A stretch of DNA of 35,519 bases from Mycobacterium sp. (GTDB lineage: Bacteria > Actinomycetota > Actinomycetes > Mycobacteriales > Mycobacteriaceae): the NCBI GenBank assembly GCA_019236925.1, contig JAFAID010000290.1:1-35519 (forward strand), read 5' to 3'. The notes below the pieces were generated by a model. That model saw only the letters and a list, made by a program, of their open reading frames with translations, was not told the origin of the DNA and made no database searches. A program made the position numbers and the translations under genes. Of the stretch, positions 1-10,824 are shown one piece after another; positions within the stretch are counted from its first letter, which is position 1, and each line of letters starts with the position of its first letter.

Positions 1-720
1 TCGCAGCGCCTCGGCGCACGCCGCGTCCGAGACCACCCGTGACCACACCGTCGGCACCCCGAAGTACAGCGTGCCTTGTGCGGCCGCATAGGCCTCGGGC
101 GTTGGTTTTCCGGTGTGCACGAAGCGGTTTCCGACTCGCAGCGACCCAAGCAGACCCAACACCAGCCCGTGCACGTGATACAGCGGCAACCCGTGCACCA
201 ACGTGTCGTCGACGGTCCACTGCCAGGCGTCGGCCAGCGCGTCCAGGTCGGCGGCGATCGCCCGACCGCTCACCTGCACCCCCTTGGGCGGGCCGGTGGT
301 GCCCGACGTGTAGATGATCAGCGCGGTGTCCTGCGGGGACGGCTCGGGGAGCCGGTGCCAGGACCGAGCGTGCATCCGCACCGGGATGTGCGGCAGACCC
401 TCCGGCTCGTCGGGCTCAGGACCCAGCCAGGCCTCGGCCCCCGAGTCGGTGAGGATATGGCGCCGCTCGGCCTGTCCGACATCGGCGGGCACCGGCACCA
501 CCGGCACGCCGGCGATCAGGCATCCGGCGATGGCCAACGCGGTTGAGGCGGTCGGCGTGGCCAGGACCGCGATCCGGCCCGCGCCGCCGACACGTTCGGC
601 CACGGACGTCGCGGCGCCCACGACATCGCTGCGGCTCAGCGTGACATCGCCGATGCGGACGGCGTCGCCGATATCGCGGCCGCCGGTGACCGCGGCGGGA
701 TCCAGCGAGCTCAGCAGCAC
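1..720 (-). CDS. fadD36: Acyl-CoA synthetase (FadD36-like), N-terminal 240 codons, cut by window edge
   Basis: Translating the minus strand from a GTG at 720 gives an open frame through to base 1, so the C-terminal half lies outside the window. An in-frame TAG sits four codons upstream of the GTG, which fixes the start region. The protein begins VLLSSLDPAAVTGG and carries the adenylate-forming enzyme motif YTSGTTGPPKGV near residue 140, followed by the segment LPLYHVHGLVLG typical of small FadD/malonyl-CoA-synthetase-like ligases. These enzymes activate a carboxylate with ATP and load it on CoA. The wording resembles M. tuberculosis FadD36 (Rv1193) as I recall it. It is transcribed away from the dormancy island and is probably a housekeeping flank marking the island's left border. 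Family assignment is firm; the FadD36 name is less certain. Confidence 0.85.
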   Translation of the reverse strand, partial: MLLSSLDPAAVTGGRDIGDAVRIGDVTLSRSDVVGAATSVAERVGGAGRIAVLATPTASTALAIAGCLIAGVPVVPVPADVGQAERRHILTDSGAEAWLGPEPDEPEGLPHIPVRMHARSWHRLPEPSPQDTALIIYTSGTTGPPKGVQVSGRAIAADLDALADAWQWTVDDTLVHGLPLYHVHGLVLGLLGSLRVGNRFVHTGKPTPEAYAAAQGTLYFGVPTVWSRVVSDAACAEALR

Positions 721-890
721 GTCTGCAGGCTACCCGGAATTCAGATCGCGACGCGGTGCGGATCGGCTTTGCCGCCTGTTGGTTTGCCACAGTACAAAAG
801 CCTTGAGTGTCTGGGCCTTCGTCACCGGGCAATGCGTTGTGAACGCTCGCACGCTGTGCCGCGACTTGTTTCCGTCATGGATCGGGGAAT

Positions 891-926
891 GGCCGGATGG
901 GCCATGGGTTCAAGGACCAATGGCCC
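891..926 (+). promoter_or_regulatory. Tandem DosR-type operator upstream of the first acg-like gene
   Basis: The strong site is AGGACCAATGGCCC at 913-926, matching the DosR palindrome GGGAC-N4-GTCCC except for one base in each half. A weaker partner, GGCCGGATGGGCCA, lies at 891-904, exactly 22 bp earlier. The pair sits 60-96 bp upstream of the ATG at 987, the usual distance for DosR activation. The core GGACCAATGGCCC recurs before the second acg gene. The remaining part of the 721-986 gap shows nothing else recognisable. Confidence 0.75.
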
Positions 927-986
927 TGGCACTGCGTACTTCGTCCGACAAGCCTTAGCGGTACGCAACGGTCGGGAGGTCAGGAT

Positions 987-1973
987 ATGAATGCAACTTT
1001 GGTCGAAGCCGAAGTCATCGAGGATGCGGTGGGGTCAGCGTGCCGGGCGCCCTCGCTGCACAACAGTCAACCCTGGCAGTGGGTGTTCAGCGACGGCCAA
1101 CTCCGGTTATTCCTCGATCCCAGTCGAGTCATGGACACCGACCAGTCGGCGCGACAGGCGCTGATCGGTTGTGGCGCAGCGCTCGATCACCTGCGTGTGG
1201 CGATGGCCGCCGCCGGGTGGCGGGCGCATGTCGATCGGTTTCCGAATCCCGACAACCAAAACCATCTGGCATCGATCGAGTTCACTCCGATCGAATATAT
1301 GACTGAACGGGATCGGCGCCGCGCCAGCGCCATCTGGGAGCGTCGTACCGACCGGCTTCCGTTCGGCGCGCCAACGGACTGGACGTCGTTCGAACCGGTG
1401 ATGTCCAGCGGCGTCGACGGCAGCGCCGTTCACGTGCACACCATTCCCGAAGATTTGCGTCCGCGGCTCGTAGAGGCGGGCCAGATGGCGGAGTCGTTGC
1501 GGCTATACGATTCCGCTTATCACGACGAGCTGCATTGGTGGACAGCACCATTCGAGGAGGAAGAGGGCATCCCTTACAGCGCCTTGGTTTCGGAGACAGA
1601 GAGCGACCGGGTTGGTGTTGGACGGGCGTTCCCCGTCGTCCATCGGCCCGAAAGGCGCACCGAAATCTCCGAAGACGACTCGATGATCTTGATGCTGTCC
1701 ACCGACCACAATGATCGCGCCGACGCTTTGGCTTCCGGCGAAGCGCTTTCCGCGATTTTGCTGGAATGCACTATGGCCGGCTTCGCCACCTGCCCGGTAA
1801 CACACCTTACCGAGCTCGAAGACACCCGCGACCTCCTCCGGTCGCTCATGGATCACGACGCCGTGCCACAAATCCTGGTCCGCGTGGGCGTGGTGCCGAT
1901 CACCGAAAAAGCGCCACGGCCCACACCGCGGCGACCGCTGTCCGAAGTGTTGCGGCTGAGAGCTTTCAGCTGA
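987..1973 (+). CDS. acg: Acg-family nitroreductase-like flavoprotein (copy 1)
   Basis: A 328-residue protein starting at ATG 987, six bases after a GGGAGGT ribosome site at 974-980; the open frame extends further upstream but has no signal there. It has the Acg-family landmarks [14 protein letters not shown] (residues ~18-31), [18 protein letters not shown] (~63-80), RRTDRLPF and a C-terminal PTPRRPLSEVLRL. Acg (Rv2032) proteins are DosR-regulated members of the nitroreductase fold that bind FMN, but lack demonstrated classical nitroreductase activity; flavin storage or sequestration has been proposed. It heads an apparent operon with the SpoIIAA-like, decarboxylase and GNAT genes. A close paralogue sits at 16205-17185. 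Which M. tuberculosis gene is the true orthologue cannot be settled here. Confidence 0.9.
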   Translation: MNATLVEAEVIEDAVGSACRAPSLHNSQPWQWVFSDGQLRLFLDPSRVMDTDQSARQALIGCGAALDHLRVAMAAAGWRAHVDRFPNPDNQNHLASIEFTPIEYMTERDRRRASAIWERRTDRLPFGAPTDWTSFEPVMSSGVDGSAVHVHTIPEDLRPRLVEAGQMAESLRLYDSAYHDELHWWTAPFEEEEGIPYSALVSETESDRVGVGRAFPVVHRPERRTEISEDDSMILMLSTDHNDRADALASGEALSAILLECTMAGFATCPVTHLTELEDTRDLLRSLMDHDAVPQILVRVGVVPITEKAPRPTPRRPLSEVLRLRAFS

Positions 1974-2042
1974 AACCGAGCCGGCTTTGTTGGGCTGGAA
2001 CCCACACCCGTTCATTCGACAAAGATCGTTCAGGAGCAAACC

Positions 2043-2411
2043 ATCATTGAATTTGATCTCGATACCGCGCATTCCATCCTGCTGGTGCGACCTCAATCTG
2101 CGCTCGACACAGCCGATTTTGTCGAGCTGGCGAAGGCGGTCGATCCGCAGATCGAGGCCCATGGCGATCTCGCTGGCCTCATCATCAACGCTCCGAAATT
2201 CCCCGGCTGGGACAGTTTCGGAACGATGGTCAACCACTTCCGCTTCGTCAGGGACCACCAGAAGCACATCAAGAAAGTCGCCCTCGTAACCGACTCGCAC
2301 CTCGGAGACGTCGCCCAGCATCTCGCATCACATTTTGTGTCAGCGAGGATCCGGCATTTTCCCGGCGAACAGCTTGACCAAGCACGACAGTGGATCATCA
2401 ACGGGGCCTGA
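2043..2411 (+). CDS. SpoIIAA-like (STAS/Sec14-like) small protein with a non-canonical start
   Basis: The frame encodes about 122 residues reading IEFDLDTAHSILLVRP, then GDLAGLIINAPKFPGWDSFGTM, HFRFVRDHQKHIKKVALVTDS and VSARIRHFPGEQ. This is the SpoIIAA-like family (Pfam PF11964), usually about 120 residues and usually starting MIE(F/I)DL. The first ATG/GTG/TTG in frame is GTG 2085, which would delete the first beta strand. An AGGAG at 2032-2036 instead points to ATC 2043 (or ATT 2046) as a rare start codon. The gene lies 69 bp after acg and its TGA is 48 bp before, and in the same frame as, the next gene. Function is unknown; members are small anti-sigma-antagonist-like or lipid-binding-like folds. 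Confidence 0.75.
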   Translation: MIEFDLDTAHSILLVRPQSALDTADFVELAKAVDPQIEAHGDLAGLIINAPKFPGWDSFGTMVNHFRFVRDHQKHIKKVALVTDSHLGDVAQHLASHFVSARIRHFPGEQLDQARQWIINGA

Positions 2412-2459
2412 CGTGTTGAGCCGCTGCCGATTCACCAGCCGACCCGAAGCGAAACAGCG

Positions 2460-3722
2460 GTGACCACTCCTTCCGATACTGTTGACGTGCGGCGCCGGGC
2501 CGGCTGGTTGCCGGACAGCCAGGAGGAACTGGAATCTTGGCTTTCCGGTCACCGGAGGCGGGTGCAGGCCAAAGGCGAGCAGGTCATGCTGCATCCCGTG
2601 ATCGCCGAGTTTCAGGAGCTGATCGACTCTGACCCGGTGGTGCGCATGTACGTCCACCGGATGATCGCCGAGGTGCCCCACAGGAGGCACTACCGCAAGT
2701 ACCACCTTGAAAGCGTCGAGCAGTTGCTGCGGCTGATCAACGAGGTGCTGGCCATGGCGCCGGAGTACGGCAAGAACGCGGTAATCACCCCCATGTGCGC
2801 GATTCTCGACTGGACGATGGGCACGCCGGCCGGGTTTGCGGCCTTTCGCGACCCGCGAATCAACGCGATGCTCGAGAAAATCCTGACCGTCTGGTGTGAA
2901 TTCCTCGACAGCGCGGCGTCGCTCTATGTGCTCAACGATTCGCCGTCGGGTTGGAAGTGTGCCGCGGCGCAGCGTGCCATCGGCATCGAGCAGTTCGAGC
3001 ACGATCCCCGAGATGCGCACTGGGGCTTCAGGTCTTGGAACGACTTTTTCACTCGGCGCTTCAAGGAGAGCGCGCGTCCGCTGGCCTCACCGGACGACGA
3101 CAACGTGATCGTCAACGCCTGCGAGTCGACGCCGTACCGCTTGGCCACCGGCGTCAAGCGCCGGGATCGCTTCTGGATCAAGAGGCAGCCGTACTCGCTG
3201 CAGGACATGCTGGCCCACGATGAGTCGGTTGAGCAGTTCGTCGGCGGAACCGTTTATCAGGCGTATCTGAGTGCGATGAACTACCACCGCTGGCATAGCC
3301 CCGTGGCGGGGACGATTGTCAGCGCCTTCCGCCGCGGGGGTACCTACTTCTCCGAGGTCGTTTCGGAAGATTGGGACGCGGTACCCCCGCCGGTTTCGCA
3401 GTCCTATCTCGCCCATGTGGCGGTGCGGGCGATCATCCTCATCGACGCCGACAATCCGGTCATCGGGCGGGTGGCTTTCGTCGCAGTCGGCATGGACGAG
3501 GTCTCGTCCTGCATGATCGGCGACAATGTGAAACCCGGCTGCCACGTCGCAAAAGGTGAGGAACTGGGTTACTTCCAATTCGGCGGCTCGACGCACTGCC
3601 TTATTTTTCGCCCGGGCGCCATCGCCGACTTCGCCCTCGCGGCCGTTCCGCGGTTGCAGGACCCAAACGCACCGCAGGTGCTTGTCCGATCCAAGCTCGC
3701 GACCGCCAACACCACAGCATGA
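2460..3722 (+). CDS. Phosphatidylserine-decarboxylase-family enzyme (PSD type II, possible amino-acid decarboxylase)
   Basis: A 420-residue protein from GTG 2460, the only start available after the preceding in-frame TGA; no clear ribosome site is visible. Residues ~1-190 look like the extra N-terminal domain found in tryptophan-decarboxylase-like PSD relatives (PF12588). The catalytic part follows: WNDFFTRRFK (193-202), MNYHRWHSPVAG (273-284) and FGGSTH (374-379), where self-cleavage between Gly376 and Ser377 would form the pyruvoyl cofactor. At 219-223 it has NACES where classical PSD has PADG, which argues against a plain membrane-lipid PSD and for a soluble substrate such as an amino acid. 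No membrane segment is evident. Its operon (acg, SpoIIAA-like, GNAT) and the adjacent ornithine genes make an amine-forming role conceivable. The substrate is not determined by sequence. Confidence 0.85.
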   Translation: MTTPSDTVDVRRRAGWLPDSQEELESWLSGHRRRVQAKGEQVMLHPVIAEFQELIDSDPVVRMYVHRMIAEVPHRRHYRKYHLESVEQLLRLINEVLAMAPEYGKNAVITPMCAILDWTMGTPAGFAAFRDPRINAMLEKILTVWCEFLDSAASLYVLNDSPSGWKCAAAQRAIGIEQFEHDPRDAHWGFRSWNDFFTRRFKESARPLASPDDDNVIVNACESTPYRLATGVKRRDRFWIKRQPYSLQDMLAHDESVEQFVGGTVYQAYLSAMNYHRWHSPVAGTIVSAFRRGGTYFSEVVSEDWDAVPPPVSQSYLAHVAVRAIILIDADNPVIGRVAFVAVGMDEVSSCMIGDNVKPGCHVAKGEELGYFQFGGSTHCLIFRPGAIADFALAAVPRLQDPNAPQVLVRSKLATANTTA

Positions 3723-3757
3723 GCGCCTCCAGTTTGCAGCGACAGCGGGAGGTCGCT

Positions 3758-4615
3758 GTGCCTTTGACGCTACGTCCGACGAGTAAAGCGGACGTGCCGG
3801 AGTGCGGCCGTGTCTGCTATGACGCATTCGCGACGATCGCCGCCAGGCACGGATTTCCGCCGGAATACCCGTCGGTCGAAGTCGCCACCGCGCTGGTTTC
3901 CCAGTTGATCGAGCATCCGGGCTTTTTCGCCCTCGTCGCTGAATGCGACGGGCGAATCGTCGGAAGCAGCTTTCTTGATGAGCGATCGGCAATTGTCGGT
4001 GTCGGCCATGTCACGGTCGCTCCCGACATGCAGGGCCGTGGCATTGGCCGCGCACTCATGACTGCGATGCTGCAGCGGTGTGCGGAGCGGCGAGTACCGG
4101 GCGTGCGACTGCTGGAGGCTGCCTACAAGAATCGCTCGATGTGCCTGTATGCCAAGCTCGGTTTTGACGTCCGAGAGCCCGTCGCGGTCATGCAGGGCGA
4201 CCCGTTGTCCGTGCAGATCCCGGGATACGACGTGCGAATGGCCACGGTGGCTGACTTCGAGGCGTGCAACGCCGTTTGTTTGCGGGTGCACGGCCATGAC
4301 CGCCGCGGCGAGTTGAGCGATGCGCTCACGCAGGGTGCGGCCAGGGTGGTCGAACGCTGCGGCCGAGTCACGGGATACACGACTGGGACAGGCTTCTACG
4401 GGCATTCGGTGACCGAGACCAATGACGACCTGCAGGCCCTGATCGGCGCGGCTGAGGCATTTTCGGGCCCCGGGTTCCTTGTCCCGATGCGCAACACTGA
4501 ACTGCTTCGCTGGTGCCTGGCCCATGGGCTGCGTGCGGTTCTTGTGTTGAATCTGATGACGATCGGTCTTTATTCGGAGCCTCGCGGCGCGTTCCTCGCA
4601 TCGGTGTGGTACTGA
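3758..4615 (+). CDS. GNAT-family N-acetyltransferase
   Basis: A GNAT domain (LTLRPTSKADVPECGRVCYDAF, then VAPDMQGRGIGRALM around residues 85-100, the acetyl-CoA pyrophosphate loop Q-x-x-G-x-G) is followed by a second C-terminal region ending in GLYSEPRGAFLASVWY. I place the start at GTG 3758, preceded by GGGAGGT at 3747-3753 (285 residues). An in-frame ATG at 3719 overlaps the decarboxylase stop (ATGA), giving 298 residues, but lacks a ribosome site. The acceptor substrate is unknown. Position after a decarboxylase suggests an amine or amino-acid acceptor; this is inference. Transcription is expected from the acg promoter, with argC starting after a 132-bp gap that holds its own operator. Confidence 0.82.
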   Translation: MPLTLRPTSKADVPECGRVCYDAFATIAARHGFPPEYPSVEVATALVSQLIEHPGFFALVAECDGRIVGSSFLDERSAIVGVGHVTVAPDMQGRGIGRALMTAMLQRCAERRVPGVRLLEAAYKNRSMCLYAKLGFDVREPVAVMQGDPLSVQIPGYDVRMATVADFEACNAVCLRVHGHDRRGELSDALTQGAARVVERCGRVTGYTTGTGFYGHSVTETNDDLQALIGAAEAFSGPGFLVPMRNTELLRWCLAHGLRAVLVLNLMTIGLYSEPRGAFLASVWY

Positions 4616-4641
4616 TCGCGGGCGTTTGCTTCCGACACCTG

Positions 4642-4678
4642 TGGTCAAACGTCCGGCTGTATCAGGGTCAAACGGCCC
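4642..4678 (+). promoter_or_regulatory. Putative tandem DosR-type operator in front of argC
   Basis: GGGTCAAACGGCCC at 4665-4678 and TGGTCAAACGTCCG at 4642-4655 each fit the interrupted palindrome seen at the other dormancy promoters. They share the direct repeat GGTCAAACG and start 23 bp apart. The proximal site ends 69 bp before the argC ATG, the same geometry as at the acg genes. No ARG-box-like AT-rich palindrome is seen in 4616-4747. Match quality is intermediate because GGGTC replaces GGGAC. Confidence 0.55.
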
Positions 4679-4738
4679 TATGTCGCGCGTCGGGGCCGGC
4701 TTTAACGTTGGCAAGACATCAGCGGCACAAGACATTAG

Positions 4739-7010
<2,272 letters not shown>

Positions 7011-7014
<4 letters not shown>

Positions 7015-7943
7015 CCGATTCAGATGTCGCCGACCAGGCGGCTCCTGCTCCCACCGTCGACGGCCCGGCGTCTGCGGTCCCCCGTGCCGTCAAGGCGCAG
7101 GTGCTCGCCGAGGTGTTGCCGTGGCTTAAGCACCTGCACGGCAAGAAAGTCGTGGTCAAATACGGCGGCCACGCGATGACCGACGACGCGCTGCGGCGCG
7201 CGTTCGCCGCCGACATGGTGTTCCTGCGGAAGGCCGGCATCCTCCCGGTTGTCGTCCACGGCGGCGGCCCGCAGATCAGCGCAATGCTCAAACGGCTCGG
7301 TATCGAAAGTGAATTCAAGGGCGGCTTCCGCGTCACCACACCCGAAGTGCTCGACGTCGCGCGGATGGTGCTGTTCGGCCACGTCGGTCGCGAGCTGGTG
7401 AACCTGATCAACACGCACGGACCATACGCGGTAGGCCTCACGGGCGAGGATGCGCAGCTGTTCACCGCGGCCCGGCGCAGCGTCATGGTCGATGGAGTTC
7501 CCACGGACATTGGGCTGGTCGGCAACGTCCAAAGCGTCAATACCGCAGCGATAAGCGATCTCATGGCGGCACGGCGCATTCCGGTGGTCTCATCCATTGC
7601 CCCGGACACCGACGGTGTGGTGTACGACATCAACGCCGACAGCGCCGCCGCAGCGCTGGCCCAGGCGCTGCACGCCGAAAAGCTGCTCATCCTGACCGAC
7701 GTGGAGGGGCTCTACACGCGCTGGCCGAACCAGGATTCGCTGGTCGCCGAGATCGACACCGTGACGCTGGCCGGACTGCTGCCGTCACTGCAATCCGGCA
7801 TGGCACCCAAGGTCGAGGCCTGCCTGCGTGCGGTCGAGGGCGGGGTGCCCGCCGCGCACATCATCGACGGCAGGGTCGAGCACGGCGTGCTGGTCGAGCT
7901 TCTGACCAACGAGGGCGCGGGAACCAAGGTGATGCCCGCATGA
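7011..7943 (+). CDS. argB: N-acetylglutamate kinase
   Basis: ArgB phosphorylates N-acetylglutamate with ATP and is normally the arginine-feedback-controlled step. The 310-residue protein has [32 protein letters not shown], the substrate segment [20 protein letters not shown], and [11 protein letters not shown] near the nucleotide site, followed by [16 protein letters not shown]. It carries about 15 more N-terminal residues (rich in Ala, Pro and Asp) than the recalled M. tuberculosis protein; the ATG at 7011 is coupled to argJ by a 4-base overlap. Whether arginine still inhibits this copy cannot be read from motifs alone. A degenerate MIRU-like spacer separates it from argD. Confidence 0.95.
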
Positions 7944-8004
7944 TCCGCGCCGGCGACGATGCAGTAGCGGTACCGCCCGTTCGCGGGGGAGAGCGGCGCT
8001 TATG
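7940..8004 (+). repeat. Degenerate MIRU-like repeat between argB and argD
   Basis: The spacer starts ATGATCCGCGCCGGCGACGA at the argB stop and ends GAGAGCGGCGCTTATGA at the argD start, so an ATGA is present on both sides. Its first 20 bases match the element at 26766-26818 with one difference, and its end (GAGCGGCGC) also matches; the middle has diverged or been replaced. In related mycobacteria argB and argD overlap directly, which fits insertion of a repeat at an ATGA junction. Confidence 0.7.
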
Positions 8005-9183
8005 ACCAACACCGACGCGCTGCTCAAGCGCTGGGACGCCGTGATGATGCGCTGCTACGGCACCCCGCCCCTCGTCCTTGCTTCGGGTGCGGGTGCGGTG
8101 GTTACCGATGCCGACGGCAACACCTATATCGACCTGCTTGCCGGCATCGCGGTGAATATTCTGGGCCACTGCCATCCCGCGGTGGTCGATGCGGCGATCC
8201 GCCAGCTGAACACGTTAGGCCACACGTCCAACCTCTACGCTCACGAGCCCGGCGTCACCCTGGCCGAAGCGCTGGTGGATCGATGGGGCGTTGACGGTGC
8301 ACGGGTGTTCTTCTGCAATTCGGGCGCCGAAGCCAACGAATGCGCGTTCAAGCTTTCCCGGCTCACCGGCCGAACGAAACTCGTTGCGGCCCAGGAGGGT
8401 TTTCACGGCCGCACGATGGGAGCGCTGGCACTGACCGGCCACCCCGAGTTCTCCAGACAGTTCGCTCCGCTGCCCGGCGAGCTCACCCATGTGCCATATG
8501 GGGACGTCGACGCCTTGGCATCGGCCGTCACCGACGAAACCGCGGCGGTGTTTCTCGAACCGATCATGGGCGAGGCCGGAGTCGTCGTCCCACCGGCTGG
8601 CTATTTAGTGGCCGCTCGGCGGATTACCGCTGAGCATGGCGCGCTGTTGGTGATCGACGAGGTGCAGACCGGGATGGGCCGCACCGGCGCATTTTTCGCC
8701 CACCAGCACGATGGGATCACCCCGGATGTCGTGACGATGGCCAAGGGGCTGGGTGGCGGACTGCCGATCGGGGCGTGCCTGGCAGTCGGGCCCGTCGCGG
8801 CATTGCTGACACCCGGCTTGCACGGCAGCACGTTCGGCGGCAATCCGGTCGGTGTGGCCGCCGCGCTGGCGGTCTTGCGCGTCTTGTCGGAGGAAGGCCT
8901 GATCGAACGTGCTGACGAGCTCGGCAAGTTGCTCCACGACGGCATCGAGTCCCTCAATCATCCTCTGGTAGATCATGTTCGGGGCCGAGGCCTGCTCCGT
9001 GGGATAGTGCTGACGAGGCCGGCCGCCAAGGCGGTGGAGGCCGCGGCGCGCGAGGCCGGCTTCCTGGTTAACGCTCCCGCTAAGGACGTGATTCGGCTGG
9101 CGCCGCCGCTGGTGATCACCGAATCTCAGCTCGACCAGTTCGTTACAAGTCTCCCGGGCGTGCTGGATACCGCGTTGACGTGA
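8002..9183 (+). CDS. argD: Acetylornithine aminotransferase
   Basis: ArgD is the PLP-dependent transaminase that converts N-acetylglutamate semialdehyde to N-acetylornithine using glutamate. The 393-residue protein has [21 protein letters not shown] N-terminal features, [31 protein letters not shown], the cofactor Asp in [15 protein letters not shown], and the Schiff-base lysine in [14 protein letters not shown], then [10 protein letters not shown]. The start ATG 8002 has a purine-rich GGGGGAGAG upstream, at the end of the MIRU-like spacer. It is the last gene of the module; argF does not follow, and a convergent USP gene begins 15 bp after the stop. Confidence 0.95.
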   Translation: MTNTDALLKRWDAVMMRCYGTPPLVLASGAGAVVTDADGNTYIDLLAGIAVNILGHCHPAVVDAAIRQLNTLGHTSNLYAHEPGVTLAEALVDRWGVDGARVFFCNSGAEANECAFKLSRLTGRTKLVAAQEGFHGRTMGALALTGHPEFSRQFAPLPGELTHVPYGDVDALASAVTDETAAVFLEPIMGEAGVVVPPAGYLVAARRITAEHGALLVIDEVQTGMGRTGAFFAHQHDGITPDVVTMAKGLGGGLPIGACLAVGPVAALLTPGLHGSTFGGNPVGVAAALAVLRVLSEEGLIERADELGKLLHDGIESLNHPLVDHVRGRGLLRGIVLTRPAAKAVEAAAREAGFLVNAPAKDVIRLAPPLVITESQLDQFVTSLPGVLDTALT

Positions 9184-9201
9184 CGGTGCAGGCAACCGTC
9201 A
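9181..9201. terminator. Small palindrome overlapping both convergent stop codons
   Basis: TGACGGT and ACCGTCA form a perfect 7-bp stem around the 7-base loop GCAGGCA. The left TGA is the argD stop and the right TCA is the stop of the leftward USP gene. No U-run follows, so this could be a weak bidirectional terminator or chance within the constraint of two stop codons. Confidence 0.4.
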
Positions 9202-10035
9202 TTCCTGTTTGCCCCGCACAATGAGCACGGAGCAGTCGGCGTGGGCGAAGATCGGCAGACCTTGGGGGCCGACCAGCTGCGGCACCCGGTGGGCATCCTC
9301 AGTGCCGATCACGACCAGTTGAACCGCACCAAGGTAACCCTCGAGATACCGAGCCAGACTCAGCCGCGTGGCGGCGACTTCAACCTCGACGTCGGGGTAG
9401 CGCCGTAACCAACCATCCAGGCGGCGACAGAACCGTTCATCGCCGATCTCGAAGTGCCCCCAGCGGCGCCCCACGCGGAGCGCGAGCACGGGAGCTCGCC
9501 GCGTCCGAGCTTCCTCCATGGCCCATTGCATGACGTCGTCCGACCCGGGTTGATCGTCGACGACCACCGCGATGAAGGCTGCCTTCGGCAGCGTCTTGCC
9601 TTTAGTGTGTCGGATGATCGCTGCCGGGCATTGCGCTTGCTCGGCAAGTACTGCCGCGGTGGATCCGAGCACCATATTGGCCACTCGGCCTAGACCCATG
9701 GATCCGACACACACGAGGGTCGCGCTTTTCGACTCGGCGATCAGTGCAGAATCGAGGTCGTCGCATAGAACTGCGGTCTCGATCGTCACCGGCAGGCCGG
9801 TCGCCTCAACGGCCAAACGAGCAGCGTGCAAGCTACTCTCGGCGTATTCTTCCTCGGCTGGATAATCAGTCGCCGACGCGATCGGCCCGTCGGTGGTCTG
9901 GATTACGTAAACAAGCCGAAGTGGTACATCTTGGTGAACGGCTTCTTTGGCTGCCCATCGGGCAGCTCCGATCGCTGCGTCCGAACCGTCGATACCAACG
10001 ACAACCGGTCCGGGTGAATCTGCATTGTCGTTCAT
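9199..10035 (-). CDS. Tandem universal stress protein, Rv3134c/Rv2624c type
   Basis: The start is ATG 10035 (MNDNADSPGPVVVGIDGSDAA), preceded on the minus strand by GAGGAG; the open frame upstream lacks a signal. The 278-residue protein has two Usp domains. The first has the ATP-binding glycine motif GSMGLGRVANMVLGST (residues ~111-126); the second has a degenerate loop (IGTEDAHRVPQLVGPQG) and probably does not bind nucleotide in the usual way. This pattern groups it with the proteins at 14163 and 22461. USPs of this regulon are cytosolic dormancy proteins; in M. tuberculosis Rv2623 binds ATP and affects growth. It is divergent from the Rv1733c-like gene across a shared operator. Confidence 0.9.
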   Translation of the reverse strand: MNDNADSPGPVVVGIDGSDAAIGAARWAAKEAVHQDVPLRLVYVIQTTDGPIASATDYPAEEEYAESSLHAARLAVEATGLPVTIETAVLCDDLDSALIAESKSATLVCVGSMGLGRVANMVLGSTAAVLAEQAQCPAAIIRHTKGKTLPKAAFIAVVVDDQPGSDDVMQWAMEEARTRRAPVLALRVGRRWGHFEIGDERFCRRLDGWLRRYPDVEVEVAATRLSLARYLEGYLGAVQLVVIGTEDAHRVPQLVGPQGLPIFAHADCSVLIVRGKQE

Positions 10036-10096
10036 TGGATGCTCCTCATCTGACGTGGACATTGATGACGCTATCCATGGGCCGGCCCACAGACAG

Positions 10097-10132
10097 GAGC
10101 CGTAGTGCCCTTTAGGGGTGGACATTGGGCCC
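10097..10132. promoter_or_regulatory. Tandem DosR-type operator in a divergent promoter
   Basis: TGGACATTGGGCCC at 10119-10132 fits the DosR palindrome well, and GAGCCGTAGTGCCC at 10097-10110 is a weaker partner exactly 22 bp away. The pair lies 62-98 bp from the leftward USP start (10035) and 67-102 bp from the rightward start (10199), so it can serve both units. Confidence 0.7.
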
Positions 10133-10198
10133 TACGAGCCGGGCTTGTAAATCGACATGCTGACTACAGCATCGCAACAGTCGTGAGGTGAAACTGCC

Positions 10199-10795
10199 AT
10201 GGAGAGTTTCGTTGTTCGGCCGATGACGTGGCCGGGCCTTCGGCTTTTCAGCCGCAACCCGCTTGTCCGGGCCAGCGACCGCATCGAGTCTGCGGTCATC
10301 GCATTCGTGCTGTTGTTTGTCATCATCGCTACCGCTGGTGCGGGTGTATTCGGCACGGCCGTCTACGACGCGAAGGCCCAGACGTATCGTGAACAAGCTC
10401 AAACGCGACATGCCGTCGTGGCCACCGCGGTTGCCGATAGCGAATCAGCGGTTTCACCGGAGACGAGAGCCTTCACGGTGCAAGCCCGATGGCGGTTGAG
10501 CGGCATTGATCACGCTGACTTGCTTGGCTGGAATAGTAGTGTCAAAGTCGGTGACCAACTTCAGATTTGGGTCGATGACCGTGGCAACCGAGTTGAACAG
10601 CCGAGCCCGGTCGAGCGCGCGGCCGTCGACGCGCTATCGGTGGCCGCCATTGGATGGTTGATCGTCGTCGCGGCCGCCGCACAAGTGGCGTTGGTTGTGC
10701 GTGCCCACACGATCCGCATGCGGGACGCTCAGTGGGAGCGAGACATCCGCTGCCTCGTCGATGAGGACGGCGGGCGCACCAACCGTCCGCAATGA
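10199..10795 (+). CDS. Rv1733c-like two-pass membrane protein (full length)
   Basis: A 198-residue protein with LFSRNPLVRASDRIES, a first membrane segment at ~31-53, GTAVYDAKAQTYREQAQTRH, an exported middle domain (residues ~58-143) containing ARWRLSG and VGDQLQIWVDDRGN, a second membrane segment at ~144-167 and a short cytosolic tail with RDAQWERDIRCL. This is the layout of M. tuberculosis Rv1733c, a DosR-regulated membrane protein of unknown function known as a T-cell antigen. A purine-rich AGGTGA lies upstream of ATG 10199. The next USP starts 29 bp after its stop, so the two are probably cotranscribed. Confidence 0.85.
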   Translation: MESFVVRPMTWPGLRLFSRNPLVRASDRIESAVIAFVLLFVIIATAGAGVFGTAVYDAKAQTYREQAQTRHAVVATAVADSESAVSPETRAFTVQARWRLSGIDHADLLGWNSSVKVGDQLQIWVDDRGNRVEQPSPVERAAVDALSVAAIGWLIVVAAAAQVALVVRAHTIRMRDAQWERDIRCLVDEDGGRTNRPQ

Positions 10796-10824
10796 TGAGG
10801 TGTCGATCCCAGAAGGAGATGCAA

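Noticed and set aside
10199..10795. A DrrS-like small RNA beside the Rv1733c-like gene
   Set aside because: M. tuberculosis has a DosR-dependent small RNA near Rv1733c, but I could not identify a matching structured sequence in the flanks here.
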